Shown: in pieces, positions 37,065-44,692 of the stretch | Layout: each line of letters opens with the position of its first letter | Position numbering within the stretch: the stretch's first letter is position 1 | NCBI RefSeq assembly: GCF_024055595.1 | Contig: NZ_JAMXOF010000001.1 | Span: 1,302,001 to 1,366,000, forward strand | Length of the DNA stretch: 64,000 nt | Direction: 5' to 3' | DNA from: Mucilaginibacter aurantiaciroseus | GTDB taxonomy: Bacteria; Bacteroidota; Bacteroidia; Sphingobacteriales; Sphingobacteriaceae | Made by a program: the position numbers and the translations under genes | Notes under the pieces: model-generated | What the model was told of the DNA's origin: nothing | What the model saw: only the letters and a program-made list of their open reading frames with translations | The model's database searches: none

Positions 37065-37952
37065 TTAACGCGCTGTTGTATAGTTCTTTTCAATTAAAGT
37101 TTGTATAATTCCATCAACCATACCCACCGTTGGCACATAAATGTTCTTGATATTGGCACATTTTAGCACGGTTAAATAAATTTCGCAGGCGGGAATAATT
37201 ACGTCTGCCCTGTCGTGGTTTAAGCCCAACACGTTTATACGGTCTTTAAGGGAGAAGCTATCCAAATAATTATACAGCGCCCTTAGCTTTAAATAGCTTA
37301 AAGCCGCGCCATCTTTTTCCTGCGATAATTTGTATAGTTTGTTAATATTACCACCTGTACCAATACCGTAAATATTCTTTAACCCTTTGGTATGCTCGCG
37401 AATAAAATCTTTCATTTCTGTCCAGGTTTCGTCCTTGTCCTGGTTATCCAGAATACGGATAGTACCCAGGTTGAATGATTGTGAGGCGATGATCTGCCCT
37501 TCGCTGAATAATGAAAGTTCGGTACTACCGCCACCTACATCAATGTAAAGGTAGTTTTTACTTTTGTCGATATTGATCTCGGCATGGCTGTTGTAAATGA
37601 TCTTGGCTTCGCTTTCGCCATGCACAATTTGCAGATCGATATTGGCCTCGGTTTTTATTCTCGCCACAACCTCAGGGCCGTTTAAAGCCTCGCGCATGGC
37701 CGATGTAGCACAGGCCATATAATCGGCAACCTTGTAAACATCCATCAAATTGCGGAACGCCTGCATAGATTTGATGAGGTCGATAGCCTTTTTCTCAGAA
37801 ATTTCTTTGTTTAAAAAGGCATCATCCCCAAGCCTTACCGGCACACGAATAAGCGTAATTTTTTTAAAGGATATCGATTCGTTATTCTCGATGATCTCGG
37901 CAATCAGCATTCTGACGGCGTTAGACCCAACATCTATGGCGGCGTATCTCAA
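37065..37952 (-). CDS. ppx: Exopolyphosphatase, Ppx/GppA family
   Basis: The enzyme removes terminal phosphates from polyphosphate (or from pppGpp). At 295 residues it contains only the ASKHA-type phosphatase core, shorter than E. coli Ppx (513), as in many Bacteroidota. Motifs include AIDVGSNAVRMLIAE (residues 5-19), CATSAMREALNGPEV and YIDVGGGSTELSLF. The ATG overlaps the ppk stop by 4 bp (ATGA), so the two are translationally coupled and co-transcribed. Opposing activities in one operon set polyphosphate level. Confidence 0.93.
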   Translation of the reverse strand: MRYAAIDVGSNAVRMLIAEIIENNESISFKKITLIRVPVRLGDDAFLNKEISEKKAIDLIKSMQAFRNLMDVYKVADYMACATSAMREALNGPEVVARIKTEANIDLQIVHGESEAKIIYNSHAEINIDKSKNYLYIDVGGGSTELSLFSEGQIIASQSFNLGTIRILDNQDKDETWTEMKDFIREHTKGLKNIYGIGTGGNINKLYKLSQEKDGAALSYLKLRALYNYLDSFSLKDRINVLGLNHDRADVIIPACEIYLTVLKCANIKNIYVPTVGMVDGIIQTLIEKNYTTAR

Positions 37953-40000
37953 TTTGTGTTTTTATTTTTTAGGTAGGTGTAAATATCTATCTGTGCCCGG
38001 GTTAATACCTCCGACTTTGTTTTGTGGTACCTGTTAATGGCGCTGCCGGTAATATCCCGTGCCTTGGTGTTATCTTCCAGCTGGATCTCTATGATGTTCC
38101 TCACCTCTCGGCGCAGGCCGTCATCCAACACAGGGAAGCCAACTTCTACGCGGTTATCGATGTTACGGGTCATAAAATCGGCACTGGTAAGGTAAATCAA
38201 TTCTTTGCCGCCGTTGCCGTATATGTGCACACGGGCATGCTCCAGGTATTTATCTACAATGCTTATTACTTCAATGTTCTCGCTGTAACCCTTTACCCCC
38301 GGGATCAGGCAGCACATTCCACGCACGATGAGTTTTATCTTCACTCCCGCGTTACTGGCCTGGTAAAGCTTGTTGATCAACTGCTCATCGGCAAGGCTGT
38401 TCATCTTGAAGATCATATAGGCCTTTTTACCGGCTTTGGCAAACTTCACCTCGTTATCTATCAGCTTGTAAATGGCCGGACGCGAATCTATTGGCGATAC
38501 AATCAATGTTTTTAACCCTTTAGGCAGTACATTCCTGCTTAATGATTTAAATATGGCCACCAAATCGGTAGTGATCTTTTTATTGGCAGTAAGTATGGTA
38601 TGGTCGGCGTAAATGCTGGCCGTTTTCTCATTAAAATTACCGGTTGATAAACACGCGTAATGAAACGGTTTACCCTTTTCCATACGGGTTACCAGGCAAA
38701 TTTTTGAGTGTACCTTGTATCCGTCTATTCCGTAAAGTACGTTCACACCCTCCTCTTCCAGTTTGTTGCTCCAGTAAATGTTATTCTGTTCATCGAAACG
38801 GGCGCGCAGCTCTACCAAGCAGGTTACTTTTTTACCGTTTTTGGCGGCATTTATCAGCGCATGCACTATTTTAGAGTTTTCCGCAAGGCGATAAACGGTA
38901 ATGCTGATCTCCTTTACTTTTGGGTCGATAGCGGCCTCGCGCAAAAAGTGAATGATATAATCAAACGACTGGTATGGCGTGCTGATCAGGAAATCCTTCT
39001 TGGCTATCAAACCCATCAAACTTTTACCGAAAGAAAGATCGGCGACAGGTAATGGTATGTTCTTCTTGTACTCCAGGTCGGGCCGGCCAACGTTGGGGAA
39101 CGAGATAAAATTCTTAAAATTATGGTAACGGTTTCCCGGGATAAGGCTGTCCTTATCCAGTTTCATTTTTTTGACGAGGTAAGTTACCATATCCAACGGC
39201 ATTTCGCTATCATACAATAAACGCATTGGCTTGCCTTTACGGCGTTTAAGCAGGCTTTTGCTTAACGCATCCACAAACTTTACGCTTACTTCCTTATCTA
39301 GGTCAAGCTCTGCATCACGGGTTAGCTGCAGCGAGTAAGCTTCTATCGAATCATGGTCGAAGATGAAGAAGATATCCTCTAAACTATAGCGGATAATATC
39401 ATCTAAAAGGATAATGAACTTCAGGTTATTGGTTTCCGGCAGTACTAAAAACCTCGACAGGTTGTCTGGAAACTCTATCAGCGCGTAGCGCGATTTTTTA
39501 TTTTTGGTAAGCCTTACAAAAAAGTAGATAGCACGGTCGCGAAGTTCGGGTAGCGGCAGGCTGTCATCCAGCATAATAGGTACAAGGGTAGATAGCAACC
39601 TGTCCCTGAAAAAGCTTTTTACGAACTCGCCTCTGGTTACGTTAAGCTGCTTATCGTTCAGGATAAAGATCTTTTCTTCGGCAAGCTGCTTTACAATGAT
39701 GTTCTCGTAAAGGTTGTTGAATTTCTTTTCCTGCTTTACAACCGTAGTTTTTATCTGGCTTAGAATCTTTTTGGGGTTGTAACCCAGTATCTCCTTTGCT
39801 TTTTCGTTAAGGTTTGCCAGGCGTGTTAGCGTAGCCACTCGTACCCTGTAAAACTCATCCAGGTTTGATGAAAATATGGCCAGGAACTTTATCCTTTCAA
39901 TAAGCGGCACGGTAGGGTCGGCAGCTTCCTGCAGCACCCTGTCGTTAAAGTATAACCAGCTTATTTCTCTGTTAATTAACGGAATGTTCTTAGTATCCAT
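37949..40000 (-). CDS. ppk1: Polyphosphate kinase 1
   Basis: The 683-residue PPK1 makes polyphosphate from ATP. The N-terminal helical domain begins INREISWLYFNDRVLQEA and continues SSNLDEFYRVRVATLTRL. The two phospholipase-D-like catalytic domains contain YKVHSKICLVTRM with the phosphorylatable histidine, STGNFNEKTASIYADHT and LIVRGMCCLIPG. The length fits (E. coli Ppk 688). The ATG at 40000 is clear. The stop overlaps ppx by 4 bp. Transcription ends at the hairpin near 36950. Confidence 0.95.
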   Translation of the reverse strand: MDTKNIPLINREISWLYFNDRVLQEAADPTVPLIERIKFLAIFSSNLDEFYRVRVATLTRLANLNEKAKEILGYNPKKILSQIKTTVVKQEKKFNNLYENIIVKQLAEEKIFILNDKQLNVTRGEFVKSFFRDRLLSTLVPIMLDDSLPLPELRDRAIYFFVRLTKNKKSRYALIEFPDNLSRFLVLPETNNLKFIILLDDIIRYSLEDIFFIFDHDSIEAYSLQLTRDAELDLDKEVSVKFVDALSKSLLKRRKGKPMRLLYDSEMPLDMVTYLVKKMKLDKDSLIPGNRYHNFKNFISFPNVGRPDLEYKKNIPLPVADLSFGKSLMGLIAKKDFLISTPYQSFDYIIHFLREAAIDPKVKEISITVYRLAENSKIVHALINAAKNGKKVTCLVELRARFDEQNNIYWSNKLEEEGVNVLYGIDGYKVHSKICLVTRMEKGKPFHYACLSTGNFNEKTASIYADHTILTANKKITTDLVAIFKSLSRNVLPKGLKTLIVSPIDSRPAIYKLIDNEVKFAKAGKKAYMIFKMNSLADEQLINKLYQASNAGVKIKLIVRGMCCLIPGVKGYSENIEVISIVDKYLEHARVHIYGNGGKELIYLTSADFMTRNIDNRVEVGFPVLDDGLRREVRNIIEIQLEDNTKARDITGSAINRYHKTKSEVLTRAQIDIYTYLKNKNTN

Positions 40001-40159
40001 ATTGTGATAGCAACAAAACTGCTCATTTATTTGTTAAGTTAGTATTAACTTATTTGTATATAAACATGTTTTCAATATTAAATTTAATATTTGGCGGCAA
40101 TATATACAGCAGATACATTTCTTACCTTAGCTTTGCATTAATTATAAAAAACTATTATT

Positions 40160-40651
40160 ATGCCTTCATTTGATATAGTAAGTAAGATAGACGGACAAAC
40201 TTTAGATAACGCTATTAACGTTGCCAAAAAAGAAATACTTAACCGATACGATTTTAACGGATCAAAAAGCACCATCGATCTGGATAAGAAAACCAACGAG
40301 ATCACCATTGTTACCGAAGATGATATGCGCCTTAAGGCCATTACCGATGCTATCATAAGCCGTATGGTTAAGCAAGGACTCGACTCTAAAGCGCTTGATT
40401 TTGGTAAAGACCAATACGCATCCGGCAACATGATCCGCAAGGAGATTAAAATTAAAGAAGGGCTTGATAAAGAAGCTGCGAAGAAAGTTGTCAAAAAAAT
40501 TAAAGACAGTGCCCTAAAAGTACAAGCAGCCATTATGGACGACCAGGTGCGCGTTACCGCCAAAAAAATAGACGACCTGCAGGCTGTTATCACCCTGTGC
40601 CGCACCGAAGACTTTGGCCAGCCACTACAGTACATTAATATGAGGAATTAA
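40160..40651 (+). CDS. yajQ: YajQ family cyclic di-GMP-binding protein
   Basis: The 163-residue protein has the two ferredoxin-like YajQ domains (MPSFDIVSKIDGQTLDNAIN at the start, and the second around DSKALDFGKDQYASGN). YajQ/BcsL homologues bind c-di-GMP and act as transcription co-regulators; direct proof in Bacteroidota is lacking. Upstream, TAGCTTTG at 40128-40135 could be a -7 element. The gene is divergent from ppk-ppx and ends before a bidirectional terminator. Confidence 0.9.
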   Translation: MPSFDIVSKIDGQTLDNAINVAKKEILNRYDFNGSKSTIDLDKKTNEITIVTEDDMRLKAITDAIISRMVKQGLDSKALDFGKDQYASGNMIRKEIKIKEGLDKEAAKKVVKKIKDSALKVQAAIMDDQVRVTAKKIDDLQAVITLCRTEDFGQPLQYINMRN

Positions 40652-40741
40652 AATATCGAACACTAAATTTGAATTTCGAACACCGAAGTTAACGTCTAAT
40701 TCCTCATTACACATTCATTGTTCAATATTTCTAAATATACG

Positions 40742-40776
40742 AAAGGCCGCTCCTAATAAAGGAAACGGCCTTTTTA
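40742..40776. terminator. Bidirectional terminator between yajQ and hsp20
   Basis: AAAGGCCG (40742-40749) pairs with CGGCCTTT (40766-40773), followed by TT and A-rich sequence. The loop is 16 bp. It separates convergent genes. Confidence 0.75.
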
Positions 40777-40905
40777 CTAAAACCAACTTATGAAAACACT
40801 CTTATAGATTTCGAATGTTCAATTTCGGATGTGTTAAATTAAAATTCGAAATTGAAAACGGCTTAGCCCTCAACCAAGTTAATCCGACATTCAAAATACC
40901 AATAC

Positions 40906-41343
40906 TTATTTAATCGCTATCTCTCTGGTTTGAAATTTAGCTTCTTCTCTTTTAGCTACGGTTAATTTTAAGATCCCATCGGCATAATCAGCTTCAATTT
41001 TTGAGTGATCTACAGAATCCGGCAAGGTGAACGACCGTAAGAATGAATTGTAGCTATACTCGAGTTTGCTGTATTTTTTAGCTTCGGGGTTTGCTTCCGT
41101 TTTCTTTTTTGCAGATACGGTCAGGATATTTTTATCCAGGTTAATCTTAAAATCTTCTTTCTTTAAACCCGGCACCGCCAGTTCGATATGGAACTCATTA
41201 TCATTCTCTGCAATATTAACCGCAGGCACACGTGCAACTAATTTGTCGCCGATGTATGAATCGTTCAATAAAGAATCGAAAACATCGTTAAAGAATGGAT
41301 GTGCATTATTTTTAAGTCCGTTGTTAAATTTTACTAATGTCAT
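40906..41343 (-). CDS. Hsp20/alpha-crystallin small heat-shock protein
   Basis: The 145-residue ATP-independent holdase has a short N-terminal region (1-35) followed by the alpha-crystallin domain (about 38-140). VPAVNIAENDNEFHIELAVP, KKEDFKINLDKNILTVSAKK and DGILKLTVAKREEAK are diagnostic. It binds unfolding proteins during stress. The promoter region (41344-41480), shared with a divergent five-gene operon, has two identical 16-bp repeats with a GACA-N3-TGTC core and a perfect inverted repeat, which look like stress-response operators. Confidence 0.94.
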   Translation of the reverse strand: MTLVKFNNGLKNNAHPFFNDVFDSLLNDSYIGDKLVARVPAVNIAENDNEFHIELAVPGLKKEDFKINLDKNILTVSAKKKTEANPEAKKYSKLEYSYNSFLRSFTLPDSVDHSKIEADYADGILKLTVAKREEAKFQTREIAIK

Positions 41344-41401
41344 GGTCTTATAGGTATTTAAGTTTTTGTTTTTATTAACTTCGTAACCAATAAATCAACT
41401 G

Positions 41402-41419
41402 TTATACCAATAGGTATAA
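41402..41419. promoter_or_regulatory. Perfect 7-bp inverted repeat, candidate operator of hsp20
   Basis: TTATACC (41402-41408) and GGTATAA (41413-41419) are exact inverse copies around AATA. The element is 59 bp upstream of the hsp20 start on the minus strand and lies in the divergent promoter region. Confidence 0.4.
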
Positions 41420-41433
41420 ACCTAATATCGAAA

Positions 41434-41480
41434 GACAAAATGTCTTACATTTTCGTTTTTTACCGACAAAATGTCTTACA
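41434..41480. promoter_or_regulatory. Two identical 16-bp repeats GACAAAATGTCTTACA, 31 bp apart
   Basis: The copies are at 41434-41449 and 41465-41480; start-to-start spacing is 31 bp, close to three helical turns. Each contains the imperfect palindrome GACA-AAA-TGTC. The second copy abuts the thioesterase ATG. The layout suits a dimeric or cooperative regulator of hsp20 and/or the divergent operon. Confidence 0.55.
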
Positions 41481-41927
41481 ATGACTGAAAAACTTACCGA
41501 TTACAAGTACAAAACCGATATAGCCATCCGCTTTTCGGATATTGACGCACGTGGCCATGTGAACAATGCCGTGTACCTCACCTATTTTGAAGTGGCCCGT
41601 TTTAACTACTGGCGCGATGTTGCCCGTTGGAATTTAAAAGAGATCGGCATCGTAGTAGGCCGCTCGGAGATTCATTACCTTAAGCCCGTTACTATAGATG
41701 ATACCCTTAATTGCTATGTACGCGTTACCCGCATAGGCAACAGCAGTTTTGATGTAATGCATGTACTAACCAAGCATACCGATAAAGGCGAAGATATCTG
41801 CACCACTTGTAAAACGGTATGTATTAGTTATGATTATGATACAAATAAATCTACCGCCATTGATAAAGATGGCCGCAAGAACATGATAGACTATGATGAA
41901 CCAAGGTTGATTTTGAATACAAATTGA
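41481..41927 (+). CDS. Acyl-CoA thioesterase, hotdog (4HBT) family
   Basis: This is a 148-residue hotdog-fold thioesterase. The motif RFSDIDARGHVNNAVYLTYFEVAR (split here as RFSDIDARGHVNN and AVYLTYFEVAR) has the catalytic Asp in the usual place. The protein hydrolyses acyl-CoA thioesters in the cytosol; chain preference is unknown. It starts at ATG 41481, directly after a 16-bp repeat. The next gene starts 4 bp after its stop, so it heads a tight operon of five genes. Confidence 0.88.
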   Translation: MTEKLTDYKYKTDIAIRFSDIDARGHVNNAVYLTYFEVARFNYWRDVARWNLKEIGIVVGRSEIHYLKPVTIDDTLNCYVRVTRIGNSSFDVMHVLTKHTDKGEDICTTCKTVCISYDYDTNKSTAIDKDGRKNMIDYDEPRLILNTN

Positions 41928-41931
41928 TTTT

Positions 41932-42330
41932 ATGGTTTCAATAAGTCGGGCAAATTTAAAGGCAACGCTAAATATTTTTATAGCCATAGTTTGGGTCGCG
42001 AACGGTTTGTTTTGTAAAGTGATAAACCTCGTGCCCAGGCATCAGCAAATAGTCGGGAAAATATTGGGAACAGAATACGCTACAATTTTTACCAAAATCA
42101 TCGGTGTGCTCGAGATACTAATGGCCGTTTGGATCCTGAGTAGGTTTTTACCACGGCTAAACGCCATAACACAAATAATTGTGATAGCTACCATGAATAT
42201 TATGGAATTTGTATTAGTGCCCGATCTTCTTTTATTTGGGAGAATGAATTTATTCTTCGCCCTGATGTTTATTGCATTAATATATTATAATAAGTTTGTA
42301 ATGAAAGCAAACCCAATACTGCAACAATAA
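41932..42330 (+). CDS. DoxX-like integral membrane protein
   Basis: The 132-residue protein has four predicted membrane helices (NIFIAIVWVANGLFCKVI, FTKIIGVLEILMAVWIL, ITQIIVIATMNIMEFVLV, LFFALMFIALIYYN). The first helix pair resembles DoxX_3/DoxX-like proteins. Function is not defined; DoxX-like proteins are often tied to oxidative or thiol stress. It lies 4 bp after the thioesterase and 5 bp before the DUF2071 gene, so translational coupling is likely. Confidence 0.72.
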   Translation: MVSISRANLKATLNIFIAIVWVANGLFCKVINLVPRHQQIVGKILGTEYATIFTKIIGVLEILMAVWILSRFLPRLNAITQIIVIATMNIMEFVLVPDLLLFGRMNLFFALMFIALIYYNKFVMKANPILQQ

Positions 42331-42335
42331 GCCCA

Positions 42336-43073
42336 ATGTCTTTTCTTAAAAACCATCCGTTTGCAGTTGAAGCGTTTTTCGAAAGCTCATTAGTCTTAAC
42401 CTTCGCTATTCCGAAAGAAGAACTAATACATTTAATACCCGAGTGTTTATCATTAGAACTATTGAACGATAAATGGGCCTTTTTAGCTGTAGCAATTGTA
42501 AAAACCAAACACCTTAGGCCAAAGGGGTTTCCAAAATTTATGGGGAATAATTTCATCCTAACGGGTTACCGAATTTTTGTGAGGTACACCAACAACGCCG
42601 GCAAAAGACTTAGGGGGTTATACATCATTAAATCGGAAACGGACAGTAAGAAAATGGAATACCTGGGTAATATATTTACTCATTACAACTATACAACTAC
42701 GGATATTAATATCGAGAATTTAAGAGAAGGACTAAGTGTTAGCTCGTCTCAATCAGGCTTAAACATCCGGGTTGAAACAGATGGCGAAAATATCCCGCTT
42801 CCCTGGAACTCCCCTTTCGTAGACTGGAAAGAAGCAAGGAGATTTGCTGGGCCTCTGCCTTTTACATTCACCTATGATGCAGGTAAAAAGGAAGTGTTGA
42901 TAATTGAGGGCGTAAGGGAAAATTGGATACCCGAACCGGTGAATGTGACGGCATATAACATCCCTCTTTTAAAAACCTTGCAGCTTGGCAAAAGCATTTT
43001 AGCCAACGCCTTTATTATTAGAAACATACCCTATTTTTGGAAAAAGGGCAAAACAGAAAAGTGGAACCAATAA
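42336..43073 (+). CDS. DUF2071 (YqjF-like) domain protein
   Basis: This 245-residue soluble protein is similar to YqjF/DUF2071: the N-terminal MSFLKNHPFAVEAFFESSLV and the LSLELLNDKWAFLAVAIVKTKHLRP block define it. The C-terminal part (RFAGPLPFTFTYDAGKKEV, RENWIPEPVNV) is beta-rich. In other bacteria DUF2071 proteins occur near DoxX or ECF sigma genes, but no activity is established. It overlaps the downstream methyltransferase-like gene by 13 bp. Confidence 0.75.
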   Translation: MSFLKNHPFAVEAFFESSLVLTFAIPKEELIHLIPECLSLELLNDKWAFLAVAIVKTKHLRPKGFPKFMGNNFILTGYRIFVRYTNNAGKRLRGLYIIKSETDSKKMEYLGNIFTHYNYTTTDINIENLREGLSVSSSQSGLNIRVETDGENIPLPWNSPFVDWKEARRFAGPLPFTFTYDAGKKEVLIIEGVRENWIPEPVNVTAYNIPLLKTLQLGKSILANAFIIRNIPYFWKKGKTEKWNQ

Positions 43074-43807
43074 GAAAACCTTTTCAGGGTACGTGGAATA
43101 TCATCAGGTTTAACTGGCATTTTTATGTGCTGGCTGCTCTATTTATTTGCGGTACATTATTGGTTGGTAATTTGGTTTCTAATGCCTACTTACTTGTTAT
43201 TTATATTTTTTCTGCCCTAATTTCCCTATCTACTTTAATATCACTTCTTGTTTCATTTTATGTTTATGATCTGTCGAACCTTTATACATTTAATTGGTTG
43301 AGCAATCAAATTAACAACCTTGATATTAATATAGTGAACATCCACGCCGGGTTTGATGAAACGAGCGAAATATTGAATGCGAAATTCCCCGCCGCCAAGC
43401 TTACCGTATTAGACTTTTACAATCCATTAAAGCATACCGAAGTTTCTATAAAACGCGCCAGAAACGCCTATAAACCATTTCATGCAACCAAACAGGTTAT
43501 AACCACAAACCTACAATTACCAAATAAGTATGCAGACGATATCCTAATCGTATTTGCCGCGCACGAGATAAGAAATGAAAGAGAGCGGATAGCTTTTTTT
43601 AAAGAGATTAAAAGGATTGTTAAACCGGAAGGTAATATTATCGTAGTGGAGCATTTGCGGGATCTGCCTAATTTTTTGGCTTATAATATTGGTTTCTTTC
43701 ACTTTTTATCGAGACCAGCCTGGTATGTAACTTTTACAGGCGCGGGCCTTAAAGTTATCAGCGAAAAAAAGCTAACACCGTTTGTTAATATTTTTAAACT
43801 TGCATAA
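43061..43807 (+). CDS. Membrane-anchored class I methyltransferase-like protein
   Basis: The start is taken as GTG 43061 (MEPIRKPFQGTWNIIRF), overlapping the DUF2071 stop by 13 bp; a TTG at 43037 would add eight residues. Two hydrophobic helices (about 23-42 and 45-75) precede a Rossmann-like methyltransferase domain. Its motif I is degenerate (VNIHAGFDETSE instead of a glycine-rich loop). Motif II-like LTVLDFYNP and the late EIKRIVKPEGNIIVVEH are typical. FAAHEIRNERERIAFF is a conserved-looking helix. Substrate and even methyl transfer are unproven. The gene is part of the five-gene operon. Confidence 0.68.
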   Translation: MEPIRKPFQGTWNIIRFNWHFYVLAALFICGTLLVGNLVSNAYLLVIYIFSALISLSTLISLLVSFYVYDLSNLYTFNWLSNQINNLDINIVNIHAGFDETSEILNAKFPAAKLTVLDFYNPLKHTEVSIKRARNAYKPFHATKQVITTNLQLPNKYADDILIVFAAHEIRNERERIAFFKEIKRIVKPEGNIIVVEHLRDLPNFLAYNIGFFHFLSRPAWYVTFTGAGLKVISEKKLTPFVNIFKLA

Positions 43808-44217
43808 TGGAATTGCATCTTGAGATAATTGGAGTACTATTAATTTTTCTGGCGCTGATACACATGTTTTTCCCAAAATATTTTAACTGGGCTACCGAAT
43901 TTAACAGCGTGAGCCTATTAAACAGACAGATGTTTTACATCCACACATTGTTTGTAGCCTTAGGTGTAATGATGATGGGCGTGTTATGCCTTACTTCCGC
44001 TCAAGATTTGATTGAAACAAGGCTGGGCAATAAGATTGCATTAGGGTTAGGAATATTTTGGTTTGTTAGGCTTGTAGTACAGTTTTTTGGTTACTCATCA
44101 ACCTTATGGAGAGGCAAACGATTTGAAACTATAATTCACATTACATTCTCGATCGCCTGGGTTTATTTAAGTAGCGTATTCTTCTATATTTATTGGGCAA
44201 ATAAGCTTATTGTTTAA
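43807..44217 (+). CDS. Small four-helix membrane protein
   Basis: No family recognised. The ATG overlaps the methyltransferase stop by 1 bp (TAATG), so translation is coupled. Four hydrophobic helices are visible: residues about 5-21, 45-65, 76-96 and 108-130, with a short charged loop (YSSTLWRGKRFET) before the last. It is the last gene of the operon; a region of decayed kinase sequence begins just downstream on the opposite strand. Confidence 0.7.
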   Translation: MELHLEIIGVLLIFLALIHMFFPKYFNWATEFNSVSLLNRQMFYIHTLFVALGVMMMGVLCLTSAQDLIETRLGNKIALGLGIFWFVRLVVQFFGYSSTLWRGKRFETIIHITFSIAWVYLSSVFFYIYWANKLIV

Positions 44218-44253
44218 TACAAGCGTGCTTTTCGAAAGTAATGGCGGTCTTGG

Positions 44254-44680
44254 CTATACAACCGTCGTTTCCGCCTCAAACAACGGCAAAAAAACCGCCA
44301 CTACCGTTCCTTTCCCGCCTTCTCCCCCATTAATTTCAAATTTAGCTTCAGTTGTTTTATTTTGAAGGTTGATGGCCCGTATGCGTTCTTTAATGGCATT
44401 ATGCCTATCCACTACTCTTAAATGCCGCCGGTTTTTTTGGGTTGTTTGGACGTGTAATTTATGCCAAGTCCGTTGTTTGATACGGTGAAAAAGACGCCAT
44501 TAGCTGTTTTTGCAAGCCGTACTTCCAAATGTGCGCCGGGTTTGGGGTCTACAATTAAGCCGTGTAAAATAGCATTTTCTATTATGGGCTGGAGGAGTAT
44601 CAGAGGTAAAAGCATTGTCCACAGGTCAAAATCCTCATCCACAATAAAATTATAACTGAACGAATTGTTATACCGTGTAG
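44254..44680 (-). pseudogene. Decayed LytS/YpdA-type sensor histidine kinase C-terminus
   Basis: On the minus strand, a frame opening after a TAA at 44684 gives RYNNSFSYNFIVDEDFDLW and then LLPLILLQPIIENAILHGL, the typical His_kinase/HATPase region of LytS-like sensors. TVSNNGLGINY follows, and the frame stops in TGGI at about 44415. After a frameshift the sequence continues RHNAIKERIRAINLQNKTT and ends FLPLFEAETTVV with TAG at 44254. N-terminal sensor domains are absent. At least one frameshift and a missing start make it a pseudogene. The GlcD-like gene begins transcription just upstream, on the same strand. Confidence 0.8.
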
Positions 44681-44692
44681 CTTATATATCCG

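Noticed and set aside
40655..40900. Repeated TTCGAA/AATTTCGAA patches on both sides of the yajQ-hsp20 terminator
   Set aside because: The copies are imperfect and AT-rich; beyond the clear terminator hairpin the symmetry could be chance.
44461..44655. Plus-strand frame across the kinase remnant
   Set aside because: It mirrors the decayed histidine kinase on the opposite strand and has no recognisable domain.
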